Counted from the stretch's first letter, positions 31,874 to 40,154 are shown. The stretch: 64,000 bases of DNA from Streptomyces venezuelae ATCC 10712 (GCF_008639165.1 NZ_CP029197.1:2108001-2172000), one strand, 5' to 3'. Notes: generated by a model not told the origin, from the sequence alone. Program-made: numbers and translations.

Positions 31874-32251
31874 ATGAACAACCTCCCTGAGCCGGTCCGA
31901 GTCGTGCAGCTCCCGGACGGCACCTACACGTACGCCGACCACCGTCCCACCTCTATCCAGCCCAACGCCGTGCCGCACGTGGTCCACCAGCACATCCACC
32001 AGGCGCCACCGGACCGGACGGTGCAGCGGATAGCGCTCGGCTCCGGTATCGGCGCCGGCACGGTGGCCGCCGGGGTCTACTTCGGCCCGCTGCTGGTCGG
32101 GGCGCTGACCGCGATCGCCGCGAACCTGGCCCTGCTCGCGTTCCTCGCCGCAGTCCTCGCCTGGGGCGTCGTCTCCGTCGTGAAGTCGGTCGGTGGGACG
32201 GACGGCAAGGCCGCCGCCAAGACCCTCGCCAAGACGCGCAAGCGCCGCTGA
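31874..32251 (+). CDS. Spd-like small membrane protein
   Basis: 125 residues, ATG at 31874 with AAGGGAGC upstream. A hydrophilic, His-rich start (PHVVHQHIHQAP) is followed by one long or two short membrane spans (IGAGTVAAGVYFGPLLVGALTAIAANLALLAFLAAVLAWGVV) and a basic tail (KTLAKTRKRR). It resembles DUF6251/Spd proteins of mycelial spread in Streptomyces elements. Name by resemblance only. Confidence 0.65.
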   Translation: MNNLPEPVRVVQLPDGTYTYADHRPTSIQPNAVPHVVHQHIHQAPPDRTVQRIALGSGIGAGTVAAGVYFGPLLVGALTAIAANLALLAFLAAVLAWGVVSVVKSVGGTDGKAAAKTLAKTRKRR

Positions 32252-32333
32252 CGGCTGCCTGCCCGCCCCCAGCCCACCGGGTCGGGGGGGGTGGGGAGTC
32301 GGGACAGCCCCGGCCCCAGAAGGGGTCCGCGTC

Positions 32334-32537
32334 ATGGCCGGCAAGAAGAACGAGTACGACCCGAAGCATCCCCCGCTCACCACCGGCGAGAAGGCGAAGT
32401 TCGCCTGGTACGTCGGCCGGATGGCCAAGCGGGGACTGGCGGGCGAGTCCGTCTACCAGGGCGACCTGGAAGCGAAGGTCGACCGCATCCTCGACGGCGC
32501 CCGCGAGCGCGCCGAGAAGGACGCCAAGCGCAAGTAG
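32334..32537 (+). CDS. Small basic hypothetical protein
   Basis: 67 residues, ATG at 32334 with AAGGGG upstream. Lys/Arg-rich (KKNEYDPKHPP, EKAKFAWYVGRMAKRG, DGARERAEKDAKRK), so nucleic-acid contact is possible. It lies directly before the translocase gene. Confidence 0.65.
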   Translation: MAGKKNEYDPKHPPLTTGEKAKFAWYVGRMAKRGLAGESVYQGDLEAKVDRILDGARERAEKDAKRK

Positions 32538-32620
32538 CTGTGCCCCGGGGCGGCCGACAGCCGCCAAGCATCCCGACCGCCCCGGGCCCATCTGTTCCCT
32601 CGCGAGGAGAGGACCCTTCA

Positions 32621-34807
32621 GTGAAGCACCCCGACGACGACCACGAGCTGTTCACCCGGCTGGAAGCCGAGATGGCCGACGATGAATGGGCCGACCACGA
32701 CGCCGATGTGGTCGACCTGGACAAGGCCCGCGCCGCCCGCGAGACGCTCCCGATCGCCGACCCGGAGGAGCCGGAGACCGATCGGGTGGTGGTCGACCGG
32801 CCGACCCCGGTCGCGGCCGGTCCGGGCTACCTCGGTCGACTGGCCGGAGCCAAGCGCCGGGACGTGATTCCGGTCTGGCTGCGGTCGGCCGCTGAATTGC
32901 GCACCGCCGCCGGGTGGGTGGCCCGCCACTACACCCACACCGTCGGATACCACGCGCTGCGCGCCCCGGTCTACGCGGCCCGGCTCGGGCTGCAATCGCC
33001 CGTGGGCGCCGCCCGGTTCGTCGGCGGTGCGATGCGCTGGGTGACCGACCGCGAGGGTGAGGCGGTCCGGCTCGCCGCCGTGCGGCGCGAGGACGCCGCC
33101 GAGTACCTGCGGCTGTCCGCACAGCGCGACAGCCGAGTGCGACTGCGCGGCATCATCGCCGCCCTCGCCCTGTTCGTCGGTCTGATGACCGCGCTCGCCG
33201 TCTACGTCCTGGCCCCGGGCTGGGTGCAGGCGGTGTCGGTGGGCACGGTGCTGCTCGCCCTGGGTGCGGCCGGCCGGAAGGCGGACAGCCCGGTCGCCCA
33301 CCGCGCGGTGGAGCTGCCGCGGGCGGCCAGGCTGACCTCCGACATCGTGCTCCGCGCGCTCGGAGCGCTCGGCATTCCGGCGATCAACCAGGCGCAGGGC
33401 AAGGGGCGGGACGGGTTCGAGTTCACCGCCCCGATCACCCGCGACGGCCCCGGCTGGCGTGCCGAGGGCAACCTCCCCTACGGCGTCACGGTCACCGACG
33501 TCATCGAGCGCCGCGAGCGTCTCGCCTCCGGCCTCAGGCGTCCGCTCGGCTGCGTGTGGCCCGAGCCCGCGTCCGAGGAACACCCCGGCCGCATGGTCCT
33601 CTGGGTCGGCGACCAGGACCTGACCAAAGCGAAGAAGCCCGCGTGGCCGCTGGCCAAGTCCGGGTCTGTGGACCTGTTCAAGTCCGTGGCGTACGGCACC
33701 GACCAGCGCGGACGCTGGGTCGACGTCACCCTCATGTACATCGCGGGGGTGATCGGCGCGATCCCCCGCATGGGCAAGACGTTCCTCCTGCGGCTGCTGC
33801 TGCTCATCGCCGCGCTCGACCCGCGCGCCGAGCTGCACACCTACGACATGAAGGGCACCGGCGACCTCGACCCGGTCGGCAACGCCGTCTCCCACCGGCA
33901 CGCCGCCGGCGACGACGACGAGGCCATCGAGTACGCGCTCGCCGACTTCCGCGCGCTGCGTGAGGAACTGCGCCGCCGCACCGGGGTGATCCGCTCCCTG
34001 CCCCGGGACATCTGCCCGGAGAACAAGGTCACCTCCCAGCTCGCGGACAAGGCCTCCCTGGGCCTGCACCCGGTCGTGATCGGTGTGGACGAGTGCCAGG
34101 TGCTCTTCGAGCATCCCGCGCACGGCAAGGAGTTCGAGGAGATCGCCACCGACCTCGTCAAGCGCGGCCCGGCCACCGGGATCGTGCTGCTGCTCGCCAC
34201 TCAGCGGCCCGACGCGAAGTCCCTGCCCACGGGCATCTCGGCGAACGCCGGCGCCCGCTGGTGTCTCAAGGTCATGGGGCAGACCGAGAACGACATGGTC
34301 CTGGGCACCTCCGCCTACAAGCGCGGGGTGCGGGCCACGATGTTCGCCTGGGGCGACAAGGGCATCCACTACTTCGTCGGCGAGGGCTCCGACGCGAGGA
34401 TCGTCTCCTCCGTCTACGTCGACGCCCCCGGCGCCGAGGCGATCGCCGCCCGCGCCCGCACCACCCGCAAGAAGGCCGGACTCCTCACCGGCTACGCGGC
34501 CGGGGAGGCGGCGGAGGTCGTGACCGGCCCGGCCTACGACCTGCTCGCCGACATCCTCGCCGTCGTCCCCGCCGCCGAGACCAAGGTGTGGTCCGAGACC
34601 GTCGTCGCCCGCCTCGCCGAACTGCGCCCCGACGTCTACGGCGGATGGGAGCCCGACGCGCTCGCCGCCGCCCTCAAGCCGCACGGCATCACCACCGTCC
34701 AGGTCGGCCGCCGGGTGGAGGGCAAGGTCGTCAACCGGCGGGGCATCACCCGCGCCCACATCACCACCACCGTCGCGGAGCGTGACGGAAAGCGAGACGC
34801 GAGCTGA
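32621..34807 (+). CDS. traSA: FtsK/SpoIIIE-like DNA translocase, TraSA type
   Basis: 728 residues, GTG at 32621 with GAGGAGAGG upstream. This is the motor for transfer of double-stranded DNA between mycelia, the hallmark of Streptomyces conjugation. Two membrane spans near residues 173-215 (IIAALALFVGLMTALAVYVL, VSVGTVLLALGAAG) anchor it. The motor has Walker A GAIPRMGKT (about 378-386) and Walker B VVIGVDECQVLF (about 485-496), then LLLATQRPDAKSLPTGISAN, as in FtsK motors. The C-terminal 70 residues (ETVVARLAELRPDVYGGWEPDALAAAL) look like a winged-helix domain that would read the transfer locus. Repeats of the expected type follow immediately downstream. Confidence 0.92.
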   Translation: MKHPDDDHELFTRLEAEMADDEWADHDADVVDLDKARAARETLPIADPEEPETDRVVVDRPTPVAAGPGYLGRLAGAKRRDVIPVWLRSAAELRTAAGWVARHYTHTVGYHALRAPVYAARLGLQSPVGAARFVGGAMRWVTDREGEAVRLAAVRREDAAEYLRLSAQRDSRVRLRGIIAALALFVGLMTALAVYVLAPGWVQAVSVGTVLLALGAAGRKADSPVAHRAVELPRAARLTSDIVLRALGALGIPAINQAQGKGRDGFEFTAPITRDGPGWRAEGNLPYGVTVTDVIERRERLASGLRRPLGCVWPEPASEEHPGRMVLWVGDQDLTKAKKPAWPLAKSGSVDLFKSVAYGTDQRGRWVDVTLMYIAGVIGAIPRMGKTFLLRLLLLIAALDPRAELHTYDMKGTGDLDPVGNAVSHRHAAGDDDEAIEYALADFRALREELRRRTGVIRSLPRDICPENKVTSQLADKASLGLHPVVIGVDECQVLFEHPAHGKEFEEIATDLVKRGPATGIVLLLATQRPDAKSLPTGISANAGARWCLKVMGQTENDMVLGTSAYKRGVRATMFAWGDKGIHYFVGEGSDARIVSSVYVDAPGAEAIAARARTTRKKAGLLTGYAAGEAAEVVTGPAYDLLADILAVVPAAETKVWSETVVARLAELRPDVYGGWEPDALAAALKPHGITTVQVGRRVEGKVVNRRGITRAHITTTVAERDGKRDAS

Positions 34808-34815
34808 CCCTCCGG

Positions 34816-34907
34816 GGCCGCTAGCGCTAGCGGCCACCCCCGCTAACGTTAGCGGCCCCGCTAGCGCCCCAAACCCGCTCTGATCAGGCCGCTAGCGGAT
34901 AGCGGCC
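34816..34907. repeat. GCTAGCG palindrome cluster, candidate transfer locus (clt)
   Basis: A 20-bp perfect palindrome GGCCGCTAGC/GCTAGCGGCC (34816-34835), a 16-bp palindrome CCGCTAAC/GTTAGCGG (34840-34855), CCGCTAGCG (34859-34867) and GGCCGCTAGCGG followed by ATAGCGGCC (34887-34907) stand between the translocase and the next gene. In Streptomyces plasmids the Tra protein binds short repeats next to its own gene; this cluster fits that role. Inferred. Confidence 0.65.
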
Positions 34908-34948
34908 CACCTGCGAAAACCCCTGGAAACCGCCTGGGAGGGCCCTTC

Positions 34949-35200
34949 ATGACCCCCGCCCTGCTCGCTATCGCCTGCCTGCTAGCCGTCACCCTCGGTT
35001 ATGCCGGGAAGTGTGTGGCGTCGCCGTTCGGGACCTGCCGCACCTGCCACGGCATGGGCCACCTGACCCGGACCGACCGCAAGGGACGCCCCAAGCGCGG
35101 CAAGGACTGCCGCCGCTGCCACGCCACCGGCAAGCGCATCCGCGTCGGCCGCCGGCTCTACAACCGTGCCACCGCCACCTACCGCGCCGGCACCCGCTGA
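34949..35200 (+). CDS. Small membrane-anchored zinc-finger protein
   Basis: 83 residues, ATG at 34949. An N-terminal membrane helix (LLAIACLLAVTLGYAG) precedes two DnaJ-type half-sites, CRTCHGMGH and CRRCHATGK, which together could bind one zinc, with a basic linker between. Typical small spd-region protein; role unknown. Confidence 0.72.
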   Translation: MTPALLAIACLLAVTLGYAGKCVASPFGTCRTCHGMGHLTRTDRKGRPKRGKDCRRCHATGKRIRVGRRLYNRATATYRAGTR

Positions 35201-35223
35201 CTCACATCGAAGGAGGTACCGCC

Positions 35224-35412
35224 ATGGCCGTGACCGTCTCCATGGTCGCGCTCTTCGGACTCGTCCTGTTCTTCCTCCTGCGCTCTCGCACCCTCAGCGG
35301 CGGCGCCGCGTTCATCGCCGCCGGGTTCGGGTTCTTCCTCGCCTCCACCGGCGCCGCCGAACCCATCAACCGGCTCACCGCCTCCCTCGCCGACGCCCTC
35401 TCCCACCTCTGA
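35224..35412 (+). CDS. Small two-span membrane protein
   Basis: 62 residues, ATG at 35224 with GAAGGAGG upstream. Two hydrophobic helices (VSMVALFGLVLFFLLRS and GAAFIAAGFGFFLASTGAA). Similar tiny membrane proteins (SpdB group) sit near tra genes in Streptomyces elements. Not identified further. Confidence 0.7.
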   Translation: MAVTVSMVALFGLVLFFLLRSRTLSGGAAFIAAGFGFFLASTGAAEPINRLTASLADALSHL

Positions 35413-35421
35413 GGAGCCCAC

Positions 35422-35700
35422 ATGCGTCTCCGTATCCGTCCCATCACGTGGCCCCGTCCGGCCCTGGTCCTGGCCGACACCCCCCGCCCTGGCTGCACCC
35501 GCTGCGGTGGCGAGGGCGGACGCGCCTACGACTACGGCGACCACGAGACCGGCGAGTACGTCGGCACCGAGTGGGACCCGTGCCCCTGCTGGGACGAGGA
35601 CCGCTCCTGGGTTCTCCTCCCGCTCCCTCGGTTCCCTCGCCGTCGTCAGCCGCACGTCGACCCGTGGGGCAACGGCTACAGCGACGAGCCGCCGTTCTAG
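35422..35700 (+). CDS. Small Cys-rich hypothetical protein
   Basis: 92 residues, ATG at 35422 with GAGGAG upstream. It has CTRCGGEGGRAYDYGDHETG then CPCW, a pattern for one zinc knuckle, and a Pro-rich tail ending DEPPF. Nine bases after the previous stop. Not recognised. Confidence 0.68.
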   Translation: MRLRIRPITWPRPALVLADTPRPGCTRCGGEGGRAYDYGDHETGEYVGTEWDPCPCWDEDRSWVLLPLPRFPRRRQPHVDPWGNGYSDEPPF

Positions 35701-35707
35701 CAACGCC

Positions 35708-35747
35708 GAGGGCGGCCCGCGTCTCGCCAAAGCCTCGGGCCGCCCTC
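35708..35747 (+). terminator. Hairpin after the small-gene run
   Basis: A perfect 12-bp stem (GAGGGCGGCCCG / CGGGCCGCCCTC) with a 16-base loop ends the transfer-side transcript before the replication genes. Confidence 0.72.
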
Positions 35748-35785
35748 ACCTGCCAGCACTTCTCACAGAACTGGAGACACCTAGC

Positions 35786-35833
35786 ATGACCCATCCGACC
35801 CCGATCCGACGAGACCGCGAGGGGATCGCGTGA
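35786..35833 (+). CDS. 16-codon leader ORF overlapping the prim-pol start
   Basis: ATG at 35786 after GGAG, then 15 residues (MTHPTPIRRDREGIA) and a TGA that overlaps the GTG of the next gene (GTGA). It may couple translation of the prim-pol or act as a regulatory leader. Too short to be sure it is made. Confidence 0.35.
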   Translation: MTHPTPIRRDREGIA

Positions 35834-36669
35834 ACAGCATCCCCACCACCGCCCTGGGCCTCGCCGAGAGCGGGCTGCCGGTCCTGCCGCTGCGGGCCGA
35901 CAAGCGCCCGTTCGGGAACTGCCCCGAGTGTGAGGACCTGGCCTGCGGCGGCCGGCCGAACATGGCCACCCCCGGGCCGTGTGTCTGCCCGTGGCCGTGC
36001 CACGGCTGGGCCGCCGCCACCACCGACTCGACCGTTCTCGCCTCCCCGCAGTGGACGGCTGCTTGGCGCCGCGCCCGGACGATCGGCTACCACCCCGGCG
36101 GCGCCGACGTGACCGTGGTCGACCTCGACAACCCGGCCGCCGTCGACTGGGCCCGCGCCGCCCTGCCGCCCACCGCGACGGTGGCCACCACGCGCGGGGA
36201 GCACTGGATCTACCGGGGCGCCATGCGGTCGGTGAACGGCGTCCGACCCGGAGTCGACCTCAAGTCCCTTATGTCCTACGCCCGCTGGCTCGGCCCAGGC
36301 AACGGCACCCTGACGAACCTGCCGGACGTGGTGCGCGCGCTCGCCGAGAAGGCGCCCACCGCCGTCCGGCCCGCGCCCCGTGCGGTCGCGGTGCCCGCGC
36401 CGGCCGGGGGCGGGTCGTGCCGCCACCGGACGCCCGCCTACCTGGAGCGCGGTATCGCCATGGCCGAGCAGCGCATCACCGACGCCACGAGCGCGGTCCA
36501 CGCCACGGTGTACCGCACGTTCCTCGCGGTGCTGTCCGCGCACGGACGGTGCGGCTGTCTCACCGAGGCGCACGTCGGCCGCCTGTTCACCGCCGCGCAG
36601 GCCAAGGGTGAGTCCCCCCGGCACTGCACGGACGCGTGGACCAATGCCCAGACCGTGCTGGGGATGTGA
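35830..36669 (+). CDS. Bifunctional DNA primase/polymerase (prim-pol)
   Basis: 279 residues, GTG at 35830 with GGGG upstream. It belongs to the archaeo-eukaryotic primase fold: N-terminal ALGLAESGLPVLPLRADKRP, the metal-binding VTVVDLDNP (about residues 94-102), TRGEHWIYRG and PGVDLKS. A Cys cluster (CPECEDLACGG, CVCPWPCHGW) near residues 36-60 may bind zinc. It initiates replication of the excised circle with the helicase gene one base downstream. This is the prim-pol (RepPP-like) replication type among AICEs, distinct from the rolling-circle RepSA type. Confidence 0.88.
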   Translation: MNSIPTTALGLAESGLPVLPLRADKRPFGNCPECEDLACGGRPNMATPGPCVCPWPCHGWAAATTDSTVLASPQWTAAWRRARTIGYHPGGADVTVVDLDNPAAVDWARAALPPTATVATTRGEHWIYRGAMRSVNGVRPGVDLKSLMSYARWLGPGNGTLTNLPDVVRALAEKAPTAVRPAPRAVAVPAPAGGGSCRHRTPAYLERGIAMAEQRITDATSAVHATVYRTFLAVLSAHGRCGCLTEAHVGRLFTAAQAKGESPRHCTDAWTNAQTVLGM

Positions 36670-36670
36670 G

Positions 36671-38146
36671 ATGTCCGAGGACGAGAAGAGCCCGGCCCGT
36701 GAGGTCATCTCCAACTACGCGCAGGCCCATTTCCGGTACTTCCGCACTGCCGACGGCACCGTCTACGCCCAGCGCAACGGCCACCCCGTGGCCCGCCCCA
36801 TCCGCTCCCAGGGAACGACCGGGAGCCACCGCCAGGAACTCATGGTCGGCCTGTTCAGGGACGGCTACGGCGTCTTCAACGGAACCGCACTGAAGGAGGC
36901 ACTCGACTTGATCGAGGCACTGGCCATCACCGAGCAGGTGCAGCCCGTCCACATCCGCGTCGCCCCCGGCTTCGACGGCGCGACCTGGCTCGACCTGGGC
37001 CGCAACGACGGCCAGTCCGTACGCATCCACCCCACCGGCTGGGACATCCTCACCCCCGACCCGCAGGAGGTGTGCTGGCGGCGCACCCAGCTCACCGGCG
37101 AACTCCCCTTGCCGGTCAAGGACACCGACGGCAAGGGCATCGACCTGCTGATGCGGCTGTGCAACTTCGCCAACGCCCAGACCGAGTCCCTCGCGATCGC
37201 CTGGCTCATCGGCTGCCTGGGCCCGTCCGTGCCGGTCCCCGCCCCGTTCCTCACCGGGCCGCAGGGCGCGGGCAAGTCCACCGGCGCCCGGATGCTGCTG
37301 CGGATCATCGAGGGCATGACCAGTGACCTGCGCCGCGCGCCGAAGGACGAGGAGAACCTCATCGCGGCCGTCGCGGCCGGGTGGGTCACCGCCCTGGACA
37401 ACCTCTCCCACCTCGGCCCGGACCTCTCGGACCTGATGTGCTGCATCGTCACCGGCGCCGAAACCATCAAGCGGGCCCTGTTCACCGACGGCGACGTCGT
37501 GCGCTCCCGCTACCGCAAGCCCCTGCTCCTGACCGGCATCGACGTCGGCGTCATCCGCCCCGACCTCGCCGAACGCCTCCTCCCCCTCCGCCTGGAGCGC
37601 CCCCGCGTCCGGCGGACCGAGGCGGAGCTGTGGGCGGAGTTCGAGGAGATCCTCCCCGTCATCCTCGGCTCCCTGCTCGACCTCACCGTCAAGGTCCGCG
37701 CCGCCCAGGCCCAGATCCCCACCGACCTGCGCATGGCCGACTTCGCCCACCTGTGTGCCCAGCTCGACACCGCCACCGGCTTCGGCGCGCTGGACGCCTA
37801 CCGGGCCAGCCTGGACGACCTCAACGACGACGTCATCGAGGGCGACGTGCTCGCCCAGACCGTCCTCGACCACGCCGCCGGCATCGAGCCGGGCGCGGAC
37901 GTGAGGATGACGTCGTCCGAGTGGCTGCACTGCCTCACCCAGCTCTACACCCGCGAAGGCCTGCGGCCCGCCCCCAAGGGCTGGCCGACCACCGGCAAAG
38001 TCCTCTCCGACCGCCTCAAGCGCCTCCAGCCCGTCCTGGCCGCCCGCGGCGTCGTCATCGACTGGGGCCGCACCAAGACCGCCCGCTACATCGAGATGGC
38101 CCGCCCGCCGCAACCGTCGCCCGGCGAGCAGGGCGGGATGTTCTAG
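36671..38146 (+). CDS. P-loop replication helicase partner of prim-pol
   Basis: 491 residues, ATG at 36671 one base after the prim-pol stop, so the two are translated together. The P-loop GPQGAGKST (about 196-204) is followed by WVTALDNLSHL (Walker-B position) and RALFTDGDVVRSRYRKPLLLTGID, as in primase-associated helicases of phages and plasmids. An N-terminal part of about 150 residues lacks known motifs. It probably unwinds the origin; a repeat array lies about 190 bp downstream. Confidence 0.83.
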   Translation: MSEDEKSPAREVISNYAQAHFRYFRTADGTVYAQRNGHPVARPIRSQGTTGSHRQELMVGLFRDGYGVFNGTALKEALDLIEALAITEQVQPVHIRVAPGFDGATWLDLGRNDGQSVRIHPTGWDILTPDPQEVCWRRTQLTGELPLPVKDTDGKGIDLLMRLCNFANAQTESLAIAWLIGCLGPSVPVPAPFLTGPQGAGKSTGARMLLRIIEGMTSDLRRAPKDEENLIAAVAAGWVTALDNLSHLGPDLSDLMCCIVTGAETIKRALFTDGDVVRSRYRKPLLLTGIDVGVIRPDLAERLLPLRLERPRVRRTEAELWAEFEEILPVILGSLLDLTVKVRAAQAQIPTDLRMADFAHLCAQLDTATGFGALDAYRASLDDLNDDVIEGDVLAQTVLDHAAGIEPGADVRMTSSEWLHCLTQLYTREGLRPAPKGWPTTGKVLSDRLKRLQPVLAARGVVIDWGRTKTARYIEMARPPQPSPGEQGGMF

Positions 38147-38172
38147 ACCGGCCGCACGGGCCGCCGCACAAG

Positions 38173-38216
38173 CAAGAGGAGCACGGGCCCGCCCCGGCGC
38201 AGCGGTGCTCCTCTTG
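38173..38216 (+). terminator. Hairpin terminator after replication genes
   Basis: A perfect 12-bp stem (CAAGAGGAGCAC / GTGCTCCTCTTG) with a 20-base GC-rich loop, followed by TTCTTC. It separates the replication operon from the repeat array. Confidence 0.78.
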
Positions 38217-38332
38217 TTCTTCGGCGGCTCGCCGCCGCTCAATGGTCGTGCCGCGCAGCGGCTCCTTCTTCACGCCCTGAGGCGCGCACAACCACAGACA
38301 CCCGCCCCTCTCTTTTCCTAAGAGAGAAACGC

Positions 38333-38539
38333 TGCGTCACCTGTGTCACAGGCGGCCCCAAACGGCACCTGACCTGCTGCTACAGCGGTGACGCAGACGC
38401 CAAAGTCTGCGTCATTCCGCGTCACCCACGTCACCTCGGTGACGGGCCCCCGCGTCACCAATGACGCAGACCAAGGACCCCTGCGTCACTGAAACCCGCA
38501 GGTCAGACGGCCGAGTGACGCGAATGACGCGATGACGCA
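38333..38539. repeat. Iteron-like TGCGTCAC array, candidate replication origin
   Basis: At least twelve copies of TGCGTCAC or close variants in both orientations within 207 bp, for example 38333-38340, 38388-38395 (reverse), 38408-38415, 38418-38425, 38451-38458, 38482-38489 and 38532-38539 (reverse). The region from 38217 to 38579 has no gene except the first bases of a possible longer xis frame. Such iterons next to replication genes normally bind the initiator; alternatively they bind Xis or a regulator of xis-int. Confidence 0.7.
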
Positions 38540-38579
38540 GAAATCCCGACCTCGGACACACCCGAGAGGACAGCCGCCC

Positions 38580-38801
38580 ATGGCATCCGCCGTCACCGCC
38601 CTGCGGGCGGGACTCCCCGACCGTTACCTCACCCCCGACGACATCGCCGAGCTGTTCGGCGTCCCCCTGGAGACCGTCTACCACTGGCGCAAGCAGCGCA
38701 CCGGACCGCCCGGATTCCGCGTGGGTCGGCACGTCCGCTACGACCCCGCCGCCGTCCGAGCGTGGGTAGCCCAGCAGAGCGAGTTCGACGCCGCCGCCTG
38801 A
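38580..38801 (+). CDS. xis: Excisionase (MerR-like HTH)
   Basis: 73 residues, ATG at 38580 with GAGAGGAC upstream. The fold LTPDDIAELFGVPLETVYHWRKQRTGPPGFRVGRHVRYDPAAVRAWV is the helix-turn-helix/AlpA-type excisionase found before int in Streptomyces elements. It bends att DNA and directs the integrase to excise. A longer frame to 38532 exists but runs into the repeat array. It lies 80 bp before int. Confidence 0.9.
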   Translation: MASAVTALRAGLPDRYLTPDDIAELFGVPLETVYHWRKQRTGPPGFRVGRHVRYDPAAVRAWVAQQSEFDAAA

Positions 38802-38881
38802 CCCGTCCCGCACCGGCCCGTGCCGTCCCCAACCAGGGCGGCACGGGCCTTCCCGTACGTCGAAAGGAACCGCAGCCACCC

Positions 38882-40147
38882 ATGGCCGGCCACGTGCAGG
38901 ACCGCTGGTACAAGACCGAGACCGACGCCGACGGCAAGGAGCGCCGGGTCAAGACCGACCGCTACGGCATCGGCATGCGTTATCGGGCCCGCTACATCGG
39001 CCCCGACGGCACCGAGAAGTCCAAGAGCTTCCCGAACAAGAAGAAGCGGCTCGCCGAGAAGTGGCTCTCCACCACCGAGGCCGACATGTCCCGGGGGCGG
39101 TACATCGATCCGTCCGCCGGGCGGATCACGTTCCGGCAGTACGGCGAGAAGTGGCTCGCCTCCCAGACCACGGACCCGACGACACGCACGACGGTGGGCG
39201 TCCACCTTCGGCTGCACGCGTTCCCGTACCTCGGGACGCGGCCGATCGACTCGTTCCGGCCCGAGCACATCCGCGAGTGGCTCGCGGCACTGGAGAAGCC
39301 CCTGCCCGTCTCCTCGTACCGCCGGGTCATCTTCGCAAGCGTCTCGGCCGTGCTCGCTGCGGCCGTGGACGACGAGCTGCTCGCCAAGAACCCGTGCAGG
39401 TCCCGTTCGGTCCGGGCGCCGGCGCCTGGTGATCCCCGGGTAAGGCCGTGGACACCGGAGCGGGTGTTCGCCATTCGCGCGGCGCTCCCCAAGCGCTATC
39501 AGGCGATGGTCGACGTCGGCGGCGGTTGCGGTCTCCGCCAAGGCGAGATCTTCGGCCTGGCCGAGGAGCACGTCAGGTTCGACACCGGCTGGCTCCACGT
39601 CGCGAATCAGGTGAAGGTCGTCAACGGGCATCTCGTCTTCGGCCCGCCGAAGCGCGGAAAGGAGCGGGACGTCCCGCTCCCCCGTCAGGTCGCCCGCGTT
39701 CTCCGCGAGCACGCCGAGGAATTCCCACCCGTCGACGTCTCCCTGCCGTGGCTGAAGCCGGACGGACCACTCGTCACGAAGCGGCTGTTCTTCTCACTCA
39801 CCGGCGGCGGCGCCGTGCGGCGGACCGACTTCAACACCCGTGTGTGGAAGCTCGCCCTCGTCCGGGCCGGCGTCATTCCGGAGCCCAAGGAGGGCGAGCG
39901 GCACCAGGCGGCCCGCGAGCACGGAATGCACGCGCTGCGGCACTTCTACGCGTCCGTGCTCCTCGACGCCGGCGAGAACATCAAGGCCCTCAGCACGTAC
40001 CTCGGTCACGGCGACCCCGGGTTCACGCTCCGGGTCTACACGCACCTGATGCCGAGCAGCGACGGGCGGGCCCGACGGGCCGTGGACGGACTCTATGAGG
40101 GGCCCGGTTCCGCCCCTGACGGCCCAGGGACGGCCCAGGGCGAGTGA
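38882..40147 (+). CDS. int: Tyrosine-recombinase integrase
   Basis: 421 residues, ATG at 38882, with GAAAGGA about fifteen bases upstream. The N-terminal arm-binding region (RYRARYIGPDGTEKSKSF) and SAM-like core-binding domain (ITFRQYGEKWLASQ, LAALEKPLPVSSYRRVIFA) precede the catalytic domain: GLRQGEIFGL (Arg), HALRHFYAS (HxxR), LGHGDPGFTLRVYTH (His and nucleophile Tyr). It integrates the element at the 3' end of glnA2 about 100 bp from its own stop. The GACGGCCCA pair lies within its last codons, so an arm site is part of the coding sequence. Confidence 0.95.
   Translation: MAGHVQDRWYKTETDADGKERRVKTDRYGIGMRYRARYIGPDGTEKSKSFPNKKKRLAEKWLSTTEADMSRGRYIDPSAGRITFRQYGEKWLASQTTDPTTRTTVGVHLRLHAFPYLGTRPIDSFRPEHIREWLAALEKPLPVSSYRRVIFASVSAVLAAAVDDELLAKNPCRSRSVRAPAPGDPRVRPWTPERVFAIRAALPKRYQAMVDVGGGCGLRQGEIFGLAEEHVRFDTGWLHVANQVKVVNGHLVFGPPKRGKERDVPLPRQVARVLREHAEEFPPVDVSLPWLKPDGPLVTKRLFFSLTGGGAVRRTDFNTRVWKLALVRAGVIPEPKEGERHQAAREHGMHALRHFYASVLLDAGENIKALSTYLGHGDPGFTLRVYTHLMPSSDGRARRAVDGLYEGPGSAPDGPGTAQGE
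40118..40137 (+). repeat. Right integrase arm-site candidate, GACGGCCCA pair
   Basis: GACGGCCCA at 40118-40126 and 40129-40137 with the same 2-bp gap as the left pair, about 111 bp from the right core. It lies inside the 3' end of int. See 22868-22887. Confidence 0.65.
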
Positions 40148-40154
40148 GACGGGT

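Noticed and set aside
38333..38539. CRISPR array
   Set aside because: Units are 8 bp, in both orientations and irregularly spaced, with no spacers of constant length and no cas genes.
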